The translations under genes and the position numbers were made by a program. A stretch of 64,000 nucleotides of DNA from Catalimonadaceae bacterium JC749. GTDB lineage: Bacteria; Bacteroidota; Bacteroidia; Cytophagales; Cyclobacteriaceae. The stretch covers positions 97,120 to 161,119 of the forward strand of contig JAJNNC010000016.1 in the NCBI GenBank assembly GCA_021730635.1, written 5' to 3'. The notes below the pieces were generated by a model. That model ran no database searches, was not told the DNA's origin, and was given only the letters and a program-made list of their open reading frames with translations. Shown piece after piece: positions 45,704 to 54,526 of this stretch. How positions within the stretch are numbered: position 1 is the first letter of the stretch; each line of letters begins with the position of its first letter.

Positions 45704-46819
45704 ATGATGTGGTTCTTCTTCATCTTCACCGCTTTAATGATAGCATATATCAAGGCAGGTCCTGTCCAAAAAAGATATTTGCAAACAATAAAGGCTCCTT
45801 CTGTGCAATATATGCTGCTGAATGCTGACGGCCTTCTTTTTCAGTATTCAAAGGGGTGGGCCAACGTTGAACAGCAGATCAAAGCCAATCCTGAAACCAG
45901 GTATGCTATTTTTTCAGCTACCAAAACATTCACTGCGCTGGCTATTCTGCAATTGCAGGAACAAGGAAAGCTACAGCTAGAAGATGACGTGACACGGTAT
46001 TTGCCCGAATATCCGCATTTGAAAGATATTCAAATCAAGCATTTGTTATCGCACCAGTCGGGTATCGGAAATCCTATCCCGCTGAAGTGGATACATCTGG
46101 CCTCCGAAGCACCCTCTTTTCAGGAGCATGACTTTATCCATTCGGTTATCCTGCAAAACCAAAAAAGAAAGTGGCCGCCCGGTCAACATTTTGCTTATTC
46201 TAATATCAATTACCTCATCCTGGGAAAAGTCATTGCAAAAGTAAGCTGCTTATCTTATCAGGAGTATATCTGTAGAAATATCATTCAGAAGCTGCCAGGC
46301 GTTGATTACCTCAGCTTTGCTATTCCTCATCAGCAATATGCGACAGGATATCAGAAAAGGGGATTCAGCAGTTTTATTTTGGGCTTTCTGATTGACAAGA
46401 AAAAATATACTTACAGGGCAAATAAGCAGTATTTAGGTTTCAATCCCAATACCGTCAACGGAAAAGCTTATGGCGGCTTGATTGCTGATGCCTCCTCCCT
46501 ATCCCGTTATCTGCAACAGTTACTGAAGGTGGATACAGTCTTACTTTCCCAACAGGGAAAAAGAGCACTGTTTCAGGAACAACTGACCCGGGATGGCCAA
46601 CGGACCGGTATGACCTTAGGTTGGTTTACCGGACAAACAAACGGAAATCAGTATGTTTCCCATGCTGGTGGGGGTGGAGGGTTTTATTGTGAGATCAGAC
46701 TGTATCCGGAGTTGAAATTAGCCAGTCTGGTGTTAATGAACCGTACAGGTTTCAAAGATGAACGAATCTTAGATAAGATAGATGCAGATTATATCCCATG
46801 GAAGGGCTCAAGCCTTTGA
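45704..46819 (+). CDS. Serine hydrolase, beta-lactamase (class C) fold
   Basis: A 371-residue membrane-anchored or exported hydrolase. An N-terminal hydrophobic segment is followed by the SxxK motif S71-A-T-K74 (FSATKTFTAL), the YxN motif in FAYSNINYLILG, and the third motif near HAGGGGGFYCEI. These proteins act as esterases, peptidases or penicillin-binding-like enzymes, and the substrate cannot be told. It follows a Crp/Fnr-type regulator with a palindrome between, so it may be its target. Confidence 0.85.
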   Translation: MMWFFFIFTALMIAYIKAGPVQKRYLQTIKAPSVQYMLLNADGLLFQYSKGWANVEQQIKANPETRYAIFSATKTFTALAILQLQEQGKLQLEDDVTRYLPEYPHLKDIQIKHLLSHQSGIGNPIPLKWIHLASEAPSFQEHDFIHSVILQNQKRKWPPGQHFAYSNINYLILGKVIAKVSCLSYQEYICRNIIQKLPGVDYLSFAIPHQQYATGYQKRGFSSFILGFLIDKKKYTYRANKQYLGFNPNTVNGKAYGGLIADASSLSRYLQQLLKVDTVLLSQQGKRALFQEQLTRDGQRTGMTLGWFTGQTNGNQYVSHAGGGGGFYCEIRLYPELKLASLVLMNRTGFKDERILDKIDADYIPWKGSSL

Positions 46820-46825
46820 CATGGT

Positions 46826-46887
46826 TAGCATGTATGCCGGTTTATCTGGCTCCAGGAAACTTTACCCACTTTTTTCTGTACATGCTA
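46826..46887. other. Inverted repeat between convergent genes
   Basis: TAGCATGTA (46826-46834) and TACATGCTA (46879-46887) are perfect nine-base arms 44 bases apart, between the ends of the serine hydrolase and GH32 genes. A long-loop hairpin acting as a shared transcription end is possible; no U-tract is seen. Confidence 0.3.
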
Positions 46888-46922
46888 TGCTCCTATTAGT
46901 AAAACAGGTAAGATAAGTTTGT

Positions 46923-48560
46923 TTATGGCTTATCAGAAACCAACGATTGATCTGCTTCGGCAGACCAGATACTCTGCAATTCCCAGATATCCAGCGATTT
47001 TAGCGTGACCATACCCCCTGTGGTGTAAATATCGACCGCATCTTTTTGAGGGTCAGGAAAAATGCGGTTACTCATTACTATGTATCCATCGTTGCCAAAC
47101 ACCTCAATGGAAGAGCGATCCACAAAAATATGCATTTTGATAGTACCCTCTTCCGCCGGCATCAACCCTACTGTTTTGGCTACAAAGCCTTCGGTGAAGG
47201 TAGTATCCCCGGATTGGGTGCGATCTACAAACAATGATTGGGAAGCTACATCATAGCCGATAATGGTTTCCTGTTTGTCTCCTTTAAACACTTTGATGCC
47301 AAATTCGGAAGCCAGCGCATTGGCCTCAGAGGGGGTATCAATGGCTTCATACACAAATTCTGCTATGATTTCTAACTGTTTTCCCTGAATGTTTTCCAGA
47401 GAAAGAAAATTGTCTCCTTCCTTGATGGTTATATTTTCTTCATGTTTATGCGCCTGCCTGAGTGCCTGTAGGGCTGGTATCGGTCGCTGAATCAACCGGA
47501 TTCCTTCAGGAAATTCTTTCAGCTGCAGTTCTCGTACAATAGACTGAGCACTTCGCCAGGTAGAAGTAGGAATATCGTTGGCATACATCCAATTGTTGAA
47601 CCAACCAATGAGCAGGCGGCGTTGGTCTGGCACCTGATTCCAGGTGACACCTGCATAAAAATCCCTACCATAATCCAGGGTGAGCACCAGGTCATTCGTG
47701 TTGTCGTTTTGAAAACTTTTTCCGTCAAAATCACCGGTGAAATACTGCATCGCAGAACCGGTAAGATCTGCATTGTAGGATACCAGCAATACCCACTTAC
47801 GCTGTCCTGTGCCTTCTACTTCCAGTTCAAAGAGATCCGGACATTCCCAGATGCCATCCACGAAGCCTTCAGGACCAAACTCACTCATCATGTTCCACTG
47901 GATCAGATTGTGAGATTCGTAAAAACGAACTTTCTTTTCGCGCGGAAGCGCCACCACCATGACCCATTTACGCTCTTTTTCATGCCAGAAAACTTTAGGA
48001 TCACGAAAGTCTTTCATGCCTTCATCCAATACCGGATTATTTTTGTATTTGGTCCAGGTGCGTCCCCGATCATGGCTGTAGGCGATAGCCTGGTTTTGGA
48101 TGGAATCCGTATGTGCTGTATAGATAGCAACCAGGCAACTGCTGTCAGGGGCCTGGCACAATCCGCTGCTATTATGCTGGTCTACTACCGCACTGCCGGA
48201 AAAGATCATGGTGCTGTCTTCCATTTCCAGAGCCACCGGCCAGTGCTCCCAATGCACTAGATCCTTGCTGACAGCATGCCCCCAACTCATATGACCCCAT
48301 CGGGTTCCGGTAGGGTTGTATTGATAAAACAAATGATAATTTCCCTGATAGTACACCAGACCGTTAGGGTCGTTCATCCAGTTCTTTTCCGGAGAGAAAT
48401 GGTAGGCTAAGCGGTAAGGTTCCTGATAATAGCCGCTATCATCGTTGCTGCTATCGGTCTGGGATAAGGTATCCGTGTTGGTTGTATAATCAGTAGGTGA
48501 GGTACAACAGTATAGCCCTAAGCAGAGAAGAGAGAAACAAGACAGCAGCAGTATTTTCAT
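46923..48560 (-). CDS. Lipoprotein fructan hydrolase, GH32
   Basis: A 545-residue lipoprotein (Cys18 or Cys19 in GLYCC). The N-terminal propeller shows all GH32 motifs: W-M-N-D-P-N-G (nucleophile Asp64), FRDPK (Asp187) and WECPDLF (acid Glu239). The C-terminal beta-sandwich has VDRSSIEVFGNDG. It acts on beta-fructans such as levan, inulin or sucrose. Being lipid-anchored, it probably faces the periplasm or cell surface. No SusC/SusD-like or fructokinase gene is nearby. A -7-type box on the minus strand precedes it. Confidence 0.93.
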   Translation of the reverse strand: MKILLLSCFSLLCLGLYCCTSPTDYTTNTDTLSQTDSSNDDSGYYQEPYRLAYHFSPEKNWMNDPNGLVYYQGNYHLFYQYNPTGTRWGHMSWGHAVSKDLVHWEHWPVALEMEDSTMIFSGSAVVDQHNSSGLCQAPDSSCLVAIYTAHTDSIQNQAIAYSHDRGRTWTKYKNNPVLDEGMKDFRDPKVFWHEKERKWVMVVALPREKKVRFYESHNLIQWNMMSEFGPEGFVDGIWECPDLFELEVEGTGQRKWVLLVSYNADLTGSAMQYFTGDFDGKSFQNDNTNDLVLTLDYGRDFYAGVTWNQVPDQRRLLIGWFNNWMYANDIPTSTWRSAQSIVRELQLKEFPEGIRLIQRPIPALQALRQAHKHEENITIKEGDNFLSLENIQGKQLEIIAEFVYEAIDTPSEANALASEFGIKVFKGDKQETIIGYDVASQSLFVDRTQSGDTTFTEGFVAKTVGLMPAEEGTIKMHIFVDRSSIEVFGNDGYIVMSNRIFPDPQKDAVDIYTTGGMVTLKSLDIWELQSIWSAEADQSLVSDKP

Positions 48561-48607
48561 AACATCCAGACTAAGTGAATTTTAAGCAAGCCCTGAATCA
48601 GGCCCGC

Positions 48608-48615
48608 CAAAGTTA
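48608..48615 (-). promoter_or_regulatory. Likely -7 promoter element of the GH32 gene
   Basis: TAACTTTG on the minus strand matches TAnnTTTG exactly, about 48 bases before the GH32 start. No matching TTG at the usual distance is seen. A hairpin AGCCTG/CAGGCT (48632-48651) lies just upstream. Confidence 0.45.
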
Positions 48616-48804
48616 CTATTTTTTTTATGAAAGCCTGCAGACAGACAGGCTGTGGGTTGATGTCACATTTTCTGCTATTAAGGAAGAATGCTCATTGGAA
48701 AGGGTCACCCTGATATGCACTTTTTCTATGAAAAATTAACCTTCTTGAAGAAACATTTCTGGCAAAAAAATGGTATGCATTACTTTAAACCCTTGTAAGA
48801 AAAG

Positions 48805-49296
48805 ATGATGTATTATTGGCTGCAACCCCTATTAATTTTTGGTCTGTTGTTTTCTCAGACTATGGTGAGTCCTTTTGCCGGTGAAAAGCCAGTGCTGCTG
48901 ATGAACGCCACAGCTCACCTGGGCGATGGGCAACAAATTGACAATGCGGCTGTGGCCTTCCATAACGGACAGATCACCATGGTGGCAGACGCTACCCGTA
49001 TCCGGCTGGATATGTCCGCTTTTCAGGTGAGAGAAGCTTTTGGATACCATATTTATGCGGCTGTGGTAGCAGAAAAAGAGCAACTCAAAGCCAGCAGAAA
49101 CCTTTTTTATGTTTCGCTGGATTCAGCCGGGCTGGTTATTGATCTGAAGGGAAAGGGGTTGGAAGAAGGAGAAGAAGCAACGCTGATAGTCACTGATCAT
49201 GTTTTGAAAAAGAAAAGCAAAGCTTCTGTGCTGATGACTTATGTCAAAGGAAAACAAGTGACACCGCAGCATACCTCTCCGACACCTTTAAAATAA
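48805..49296 (+). CDS. Amidohydrolase-like protein without the catalytic barrel
   Basis: A 163-residue exported protein (signal near residues 1-26). Residues about 29-80 (LLMNATAHLGDGQQIDNAAV, then FHNGQITMVADATRIRLD and YHIYAA) match the N-terminal strands of exported amidohydrolases. Residues about 117-150 (LEEGEEATLIVTD, then VLMTYVKGKQV) match the C-terminal strands that complete the same beta-sandwich. The ~300-residue metal-binding TIM barrel that should lie between is absent, and no HxH remains. The frame is intact, so it may be a stable leftover domain rather than a broken gene. Function unknown. Confidence 0.65.
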   Translation: MMYYWLQPLLIFGLLFSQTMVSPFAGEKPVLLMNATAHLGDGQQIDNAAVAFHNGQITMVADATRIRLDMSAFQVREAFGYHIYAAVVAEKEQLKASRNLFYVSLDSAGLVIDLKGKGLEEGEEATLIVTDHVLKKKSKASVLMTYVKGKQVTPQHTSPTPLK

Positions 49297-49326
49297 ACAA
49301 AGCACCGCTTTTTCATGTAATTGATA

Positions 49327-49334
49327 TAAGTTTG
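49327..49334 (+). promoter_or_regulatory. Likely -7 promoter element of nadC
   Basis: TAAGTTTG matches the Bacteroidota -7 consensus, about 55 bases before the nadC ATG. The -33 TTG is not clear. Confidence 0.4.
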
Positions 49335-49389
49335 TGGGCGCTTGGTAACTTTTACTCATGCGACCGGATAATACAATAAAAATGATTTC

Positions 49390-50250
49390 ATGGTAGCATT
49401 AACTTATCTTTCACAGGCCAATATTCAAGCTTTTATAGACGCTGCCTTAAAAGAAGATATTGGGACAGGAGATCATTCTTCTTTAGCCTCTGTGCCTGGA
49501 AATACCCAAAGTCAGGCTAAGCTTTTGATCAAAGGGGAAGGCGTACTGGCAGGTGTGGCGTTAGCCCGTCAGATTATGCATACCATAGATCCTTTACTGG
49601 CGGTGGACATGAAAATAGAAGATGGTGTCTGGGTAAAACAGGGGGATATTGCTTTTCTGGTTCAGGGAAGAGCACAGTCTATTTTATCTGCCGAACGCCT
49701 GGTACTCAACTGTATGCAGCGGATGAGTGGTATTGCAACCTATACCCGTTATTTGCAGCAGTTGATCAGTCATACCCAGGTTCAGCTCCTGGATACCCGC
49801 AAAACTACGCCTAACTTTCGCTTGCCCGAAAAGTGGGCTGTGGCTATCGGAGGAGGCACCAACCATCGTTTTGCCTTGTATGATATGGTGATGCTCAAGG
49901 ATAATCATATTGATTTTGCAGGTGGGATTGCCCAGGCAATTAACCGGACCCGACAGTATCTGGAGGAGAAGAAGCTGGATTTGAGGATTGAGATAGAAAC
50001 CCGGAGTCTGGAGGAAGTCAGGCAGGTATTAGCCACAGGCGGTGTAGATGTCATTATGCTGGACAATATGACGCCAGCAGAAATGAAAGAAGCAGTTCGT
50101 CTGATCAACAAACAATATCCTACGGAAGCCTCAGGAGGTATTAATGAGAAAACCATTAAGGAAATTGCTGAAACAGGGGTTGATTATATTTCAGTAGGTG
50201 CTTTGACACATTCCGTAAAAAGCATGGATATGAGTCTGAAGGCTGTCTGA
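49390..50250 (+). CDS. nadC: Nicotinate-nucleotide pyrophosphorylase (carboxylating)
   Basis: A 286-residue enzyme that makes nicotinate mononucleotide from quinolinate and PRPP in NAD synthesis. Marks are ALKEDIGTGDHSS at the start, AERLVLNCMQRMSGIAT, LLDTRKTTPNFR with the substrate-binding Arg and Lys, GGGTNHRFALYDMVMLKDNH, IEIETRSLEE and SGGINEKTIKEIAETGVDYISVGALTHS. The length is usual for the family. nadA and nadB are not nearby. It is followed by a low-complexity stretch and a YcxB-like gene. Confidence 0.96.
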   Translation: MVALTYLSQANIQAFIDAALKEDIGTGDHSSLASVPGNTQSQAKLLIKGEGVLAGVALARQIMHTIDPLLAVDMKIEDGVWVKQGDIAFLVQGRAQSILSAERLVLNCMQRMSGIATYTRYLQQLISHTQVQLLDTRKTTPNFRLPEKWAVAIGGGTNHRFALYDMVMLKDNHIDFAGGIAQAINRTRQYLEEKKLDLRIEIETRSLEEVRQVLATGGVDVIMLDNMTPAEMKEAVRLINKQYPTEASGGINEKTIKEIAETGVDYISVGALTHSVKSMDMSLKAV

Positions 50251-50289
50251 TTGGAGTGAATGAATGGGAGAGGGATAGAAGAATTAATA

Positions 50290-50337
50290 ATTGAAGGATT
50301 GAAGGTCTGAATAACTGAAGGGTTGAAGAACTGATGG
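50290..50337 (+). repeat. Degenerate 8-base tandem repeat in a low-complexity gap
   Basis: Six consecutive eight-base units follow the pattern nYTGAAGG: ATTGAAGG, ATTGAAGG, TCTGAATA, ACTGAAGG, GTTGAAGA, ACTGATGG. The following ~120 bases switch to an A/C-rich run with repeated AGAACTCAGAACC-like words. The whole gap 50251-50526 has no gene. Confidence 0.6.
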
Positions 50338-50526
50338 ATACATTTATTGTAAGGCAGAACCTAGAACTCAGAACCCAAAATGCTAAACACCAAACTAAAA
50401 ACTCAGCACTGCGAACATATTACTTACAACGCAGAACTCACAGCGACGAACGGTAAACTTGCCAGGAATATAATACAATTTTCAAGTTAAAAGAGTATAC
50501 TTGCAACCTGAAAGTAGACTAACCCT

Positions 50527-51000
50527 ATGATTGTTAAAACCAAGAAATATAAACTAGAAACCAGAACCTACATCAGGCTAGCCATGAAGAATCTCATCCG
50601 CGAACAGTGGTGGGTATTTTTAATTGCAGCGGCGATCATGTGCGGTGCTTTTTTCATATTCTCATGGTGGTGGATTATTGGCCCTCTGATTGCGCTGGTC
50701 CTTTATTTTTTGTTCTGGCTGATCCAATTCGCCGGGGTCACACAATTGGAGCAAAACAAAATTCTATTCGAACGTTTGAGCTACGAAATCAACAGCCAGC
50801 AAATACTGATCAAAGTAAATCCACGTCAGGGAATGCCTTTGAAATGGGAGATGGTCAAAAAAGCCAGCATAGGACGTGATTACTTTTTGCTGATCATATC
50901 CAAAGCCCAGATGATCTACCTGCCCTACCGGGTGTTTAATACCGAAAATGAAAGAAAATTCCTGGAAACTATTCTAAAACGGAAGGGGTATGTAAAATAA
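50527..51000 (+). CDS. YcxB-like membrane protein
   Basis: A 157-residue protein with two adjacent membrane helices (WWVFLIAAAIMCGAFFIFSW, then IGPLIALVLYFLFWLIQFAG) and a C-terminal pleckstrin-like YcxB domain: ISYEIN-like LSYEINSQQILIKV, LKWEMVKKASIGRDYFLLII and QMIYLPYRVFNTENERKFLE. The family has no set function. A TATACTTG box about 30 bases upstream may be the promoter. It is a single gene after nadC and the repeat gap. Confidence 0.75.
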   Translation: MIVKTKKYKLETRTYIRLAMKNLIREQWWVFLIAAAIMCGAFFIFSWWWIIGPLIALVLYFLFWLIQFAGVTQLEQNKILFERLSYEINSQQILIKVNPRQGMPLKWEMVKKASIGRDYFLLIISKAQMIYLPYRVFNTENERKFLETILKRKGYVK

Positions 51001-51102
51001 ACGCTGTTTACAAGTCCCCCTCAGTTGATATCCTTTTCCTTCGTATTGGCATAATAGAAGTCTGATGACAAAACCTGCGTTAAAAACGGAGGCTATCTGG
51101 TT

Positions 51103-52353
51103 TCAGGCTTTGCCATTATGGCGGGGTATGTAATAGACCGTACTGGCATTGCTATCATGCAGAATTTCCCTGGCTGCTTGTTGGATCTGCTGTGTCGTGA
51201 CCGCCTGTATCATTTCTGATTCTCTGTTGACCAGATTAGGATCTCCCAGAATAGTAGCGTAAGCCAAGTTCATGGCACGGTTCAGCAATTCCATTTCAGC
51301 AAAAATGATAGAAGATTCTGCCTGGTTCTTTACCTTTTGCAACTCTTCTTCCTTAACGGAACCCTGCTGTATCTCTTGCACGACTGAATCAATGGCCTGA
51401 TCGACTTCTTCCAGGGATACACCCGGATTGAGTTTTCCCTGAATCACCAACAGACCGGGATCAATAGCCCCTGTAATATAGGAATTGATACCACTGAAAA
51501 GCTCCTGTTTTTTGACCAGCTGCGTGTAGAGACGGGAAGATTTACTTCTGCCCAGTAAGTCGCTCAACAGGTCTGCCGTATAATAAGAAGCATGCAGGCG
51601 GCCAGGCATATGATAGGCTTTATAAATGGCGTGCACCGGAACATCTGCGATCACTTCTAACTGCCTTTTTTCGCGCTGGGGAGGCTCTGCCGGAAGATGG
51701 CGCCTATACTTTTCTCCGGCCGCGATAGAACCGAACCATTTTTTGCTCAACTGTTTTACTGTCTCCAATTCCACATTGCCAGCAACCACCAGCACCGCAT
51801 TGTTTGGCACATAGAACTTGTGGAAAAAAGCTTTTACATCGTCTAACGTGGCGTCTTCAATATGCTGGATAGTTCGGCCAATCGTAGGCCAACGGTAAGG
51901 ATGCACCGTGTAAGCCAGCTCTTTCAGCTTGATGGTTGCGTCTCCATAGGGCTGATTGAGATAATTTTGTTTATATTCTTCAATCACTACTTTGCGTTGC
52001 ACTTCCAACACCTTTGGGTCAAAGGAGAGACTTAACATGCGGTCCGACTCCAGCCAGAAAGCTGTTTCCAGGTTTTCTGCCGGTAATGAAATATAATAGT
52101 TGGTAATATCAGGGCTGGTAAAGGCATTGTTTTCTCCGCCCACCCGTTGCAGTGGCTCATCGTAAAAGGGGATATTAACAGAGCCTCCAAACATCAGGTG
52201 TTCGAACAAATGAGCAAAACCGGTTTTTTGTTCGTCTTCATCGCGGGATCCTACATCATACAATACATTAACGGTGACCATAGGTACAGAGATATCTTGG
52301 TGCACCAGCACACGTAGCCCATTATCTAAAGTAAATTCCTGAAAATCTATCAT
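51103..52353 (-). CDS. M16-family zinc peptidase
   Basis: A 416-residue peptidase of the pitrilysin/processing-peptidase family. The inverted zinc site H48-L-F-E51-H52 is present in FAHLFEHLMFGGS, with the distal Glu in the EEYKQNYLNQPYGD region. The C-terminal M16 domain follows (PGRLHASYYTADLLSDLLGRSKSSRLYTQLV). No signal peptide is seen, so it may be cytoplasmic, or work with an inactive M16 partner encoded elsewhere. The next gene is divergent. Confidence 0.92.
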   Translation of the reverse strand: MIDFQEFTLDNGLRVLVHQDISVPMVTVNVLYDVGSRDEDEQKTGFAHLFEHLMFGGSVNIPFYDEPLQRVGGENNAFTSPDITNYYISLPAENLETAFWLESDRMLSLSFDPKVLEVQRKVVIEEYKQNYLNQPYGDATIKLKELAYTVHPYRWPTIGRTIQHIEDATLDDVKAFFHKFYVPNNAVLVVAGNVELETVKQLSKKWFGSIAAGEKYRRHLPAEPPQREKRQLEVIADVPVHAIYKAYHMPGRLHASYYTADLLSDLLGRSKSSRLYTQLVKKQELFSGINSYITGAIDPGLLVIQGKLNPGVSLEEVDQAIDSVVQEIQQGSVKEEELQKVKNQAESSIIFAEMELLNRAMNLAYATILGDPNLVNRESEMIQAVTTQQIQQAAREILHDSNASTVYYIPRHNGKA

Positions 52354-52705
52354 GGTTTGTGAAAAATTATCGCGCTATATCAACAAGTAAACGAAGAGGA
52401 CTGTTCCCACCATTTCTATGAATAAAATCCATCGTTTTTTTTCAGTCTGGAAACAAAAGCTTCTCATACAATATTACATAAATGTATTGGAATAACTTGG
52501 AAGTGGGAATGGTTTATTTGTTAACAAAAACATAACATTAAGTTGCAGGAACCCTATAAAAATTCACACTACCTTTGCGGGAGTTTACGCAAGATATGTT
52601 AAGCTCATTGTGTTCAGAAAGCTTTATTTTGTTTTGAGGGTTTCTTGCTGTACTGTTTCAAATCAATATTGCTAACCCGGAAAATAATCCTACCTTCGCT
52701 TTAGC
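52354..52705 (+). promoter_or_regulatory. Intergenic region with two candidate promoters for the PiT-like gene
   Basis: The nearer site is TTG (52669-52671), 19 bases, TACCTTCG (52691-52698); transcription would start two or so bases before the ATG at 52706, giving an almost leaderless mRNA. The other is TTG (52543-52545), 24 bases, TACCTTTG (52570-52577). No gene is seen in the 352 bases. Confidence 0.5.
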
Positions 52706-53848
52706 ATGCCAAAGATAAAAGACAAACAAAACAACATCAGCAGGTTCAGGAGAGCTGTTTATCAGATTTTTGACATTGTCAGAGAAGAAAAGAACTTTAT
52801 TATTTTAACTACTATTCTTTTTTTACTGGCAGGCATTGTTTATCCTTTCCCGGGCGCCGCTATGTGGTTTGGCTTTTTGTTGGCTGCCTATTCCGCTGTT
52901 TCTAATGACAGTATACAGACCATCGGTACTTTTATTGCCTCCAATGCAGACCGGAAGTGGTATGTGCTGTGGCTTTATATAGGAGCCATTTTTCTGGTGA
53001 CAGTAACGATTAGCTGGGTGGTGTATGAGGGTGATGTTTCCTTTCAAAGGTTGCATACCACAGAAGACAACGGAGCGCTTTCTTTTCCACAACCCGATTC
53101 TTTTAATTTCTTACAAATTGCTGCTCCCATTTTTTTGCTGGTACTTACTCGCCTGCGGATGCCTGTCTCTACTACTTTTCTGCTGCTGAGCAGCTTTGCC
53201 GTGAGTCCGGGGGCTGTGGGGTCTGTGATCGGGAAAAGTATTAACGCATACATGCTGGCCTTTGTCATCGGTTTCATAGTATGGCTAAGCATTACCAATC
53301 TAACTAAAAAGTATTTTAAGGAAAAAGCAGCGCCTTGGTGGACTGTGGCGCAATGGATCACCAGTGGGACCCTTTGGTCTGTTTGGATCATGCAGGATGC
53401 TGCTAATATTGCTATCTATCTGCCCCGTCAGCTGAGTGCTGTACAGTTTTTTGTCTTTTCATCAGTCGTTTTCCTGGGGTTAGGCTTGATATTTTTTCTG
53501 AAAGGAGATAAAATTCAGGATATCGTTAATGAAAAAAGTGAAGTGACCGACATTCGTGCCGCTACACTCATTGATTTTGTGTATGCTTTGGTGCTGATCT
53601 ACAAACTGACCATCAGCGTGATCCCTATGAGCACTACCTGGGTATTCATCGGATTATTGGGAGGTCGGGAACTTGGCATTCGTATCCGTGAAAAAACCTC
53701 TAAAAAAAGGAGCAAGCACATCAGAGAAGCATTCAAAATGATTTTCAAAGATTTGGCACTGGCCACTATCGGTCTGATTGTTTCCATCATCCTGGCGATG
53801 GCTGTAAACGAATCCTTCAGGCAGGAAGTCATACAGTTTTTTCTGTAA
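52706..53848 (+). CDS. Divergent PiT-like (phosphate-transporter-related) membrane protein
   Basis: A 380-residue protein with about nine membrane helices and two half-repeats. Each half carries a Pro-V/M-S-T-T box like the PVSTTH signature of PiT phosphate transporters: RMPVSTTFLLLSS in the first and VIPMSTTWVFIGLLGG in the second. VSNDSIQTIGTFIAS and MQDAANIAIYLPR correspond to the two GANDxANAxG boxes. The match is weak, so substrate and direction are open: phosphate, sulfate or another anion is possible. A phoU-like partner is not present. It is a single gene with its own promoter. Confidence 0.65.
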   Translation: MPKIKDKQNNISRFRRAVYQIFDIVREEKNFIILTTILFLLAGIVYPFPGAAMWFGFLLAAYSAVSNDSIQTIGTFIASNADRKWYVLWLYIGAIFLVTVTISWVVYEGDVSFQRLHTTEDNGALSFPQPDSFNFLQIAAPIFLLVLTRLRMPVSTTFLLLSSFAVSPGAVGSVIGKSINAYMLAFVIGFIVWLSITNLTKKYFKEKAAPWWTVAQWITSGTLWSVWIMQDAANIAIYLPRQLSAVQFFVFSSVVFLGLGLIFFLKGDKIQDIVNEKSEVTDIRAATLIDFVYALVLIYKLTISVIPMSTTWVFIGLLGGRELGIRIREKTSKKRSKHIREAFKMIFKDLALATIGLIVSIILAMAVNESFRQEVIQFFL

Positions 53849-54253
53849 ATAAAAATTCTTACTATTTATCCCTTTGTAGCAATTCTTTCCTTCATGTTAT
53901 GCATAGTTTCACATGACTGAGAGCCTGCCCTCCTGTGCTGCTTTGTCTGATGAGTTTTCCAGCCAGGTGAATTCCCGTATGTAATATTTATCAGGAAATT
54001 GTAGGTATCTAAAAAGAAGTGGCTAAAAACACTATTAAAAATCAGGTTGATATTACATGCAGAAAAAATGCTTCCTGTCCCCAACGTATGGCTGTTCCCT
54101 TCCGGCAAATGGGAAAAAGCTGTTTTTTGATAGCCGGATTTCATGCGCTCAGTGAAAAAAGAAGGATAGTCATTTTGCACTATTGAATATTAATGAAATA
54201 TCCATAATCATCTCACATTTAAAGAATTGCAGTAGTTTTTTTCAAGAAATTAG
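53849..54253. other. Intergenic stretch after the PiT-like gene
   Basis: About 400 bases with no convincing gene on either strand. A 104-codon minus-strand frame (53866-54180) exists but has no signal, motif or promoter. The final part is strongly A+T-rich and leads to the promoter at 54254. Confidence 0.4.
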
Positions 54254-54285
54254 TTGAATGTTAAATTATTTTTTCATTAATTTTG
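54254..54285 (+). promoter_or_regulatory. Consensus promoter of the 47-residue membrane protein gene
   Basis: TTG (54254-54256), 21 bases, TAATTTTG (54278-54285) match the Bacteroidota -33/-7 pattern. Transcription would start near 54291, giving a leader of about 83 bases that contains the 11-base repeats. Confidence 0.55.
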
Positions 54286-54302
54286 ATAACAATTACTTCA
54301 TG

Positions 54303-54335
54303 TTAACTTAACATTAACTTAACATTAACTTAACA
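54303..54335 (+). repeat. Three exact 11-base tandem repeats in the leader
   Basis: TTAACTTAACA occurs three times without gaps (54303-54313, 54314-54324, 54325-54335), followed by a T and G-rich ribosome site region. It lies between the promoter and start codon of the small membrane protein. Confidence 0.8.
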
Positions 54336-54373
54336 TGAGTTCCATTTAATTCTTAACAAGAAAGGAGGGAGAG

Positions 54374-54517
54374 ATGAAAAAAACACCTTATGAAGCCAGA
54401 ACCAAATATGGATTTGACAGGCTAATGTTTGGAAAAGCCAAAAAGAAATCCAGACCTTTTTACTGGATGCTCTTTTTACTTTATTTGACTGTAGCCATCC
54501 TGGTAGGCATTTGGTAG
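54374..54517 (+). CDS. Small single-helix membrane protein, 47 residues
   Basis: The frame begins MKKTPYEARTKYGFDRLMFG, has a basic stretch KAKKKSR, and ends in one membrane helix (FYWMLFLLYLTVAILVGIW). AGGAGG at 54363-54368 sits at ideal distance from the ATG, which is rare in this phylum and suggests strong translation. A consensus promoter and an 83-base leader precede it. The stop is nine bases before the end of the convergent M20 gene. No family is recognised. Confidence 0.6.
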   Translation: MKKTPYEARTKYGFDRLMFGKAKKKSRPFYWMLFLLYLTVAILVGIW

Positions 54518-54526
54518 CCCTGCCTG

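Noticed and set aside
53866..54180. 104-codon minus-strand frame after the PiT-like gene
   Set aside because: No motif, no signal peptide, no promoter and an irregular composition. It looks like chance.
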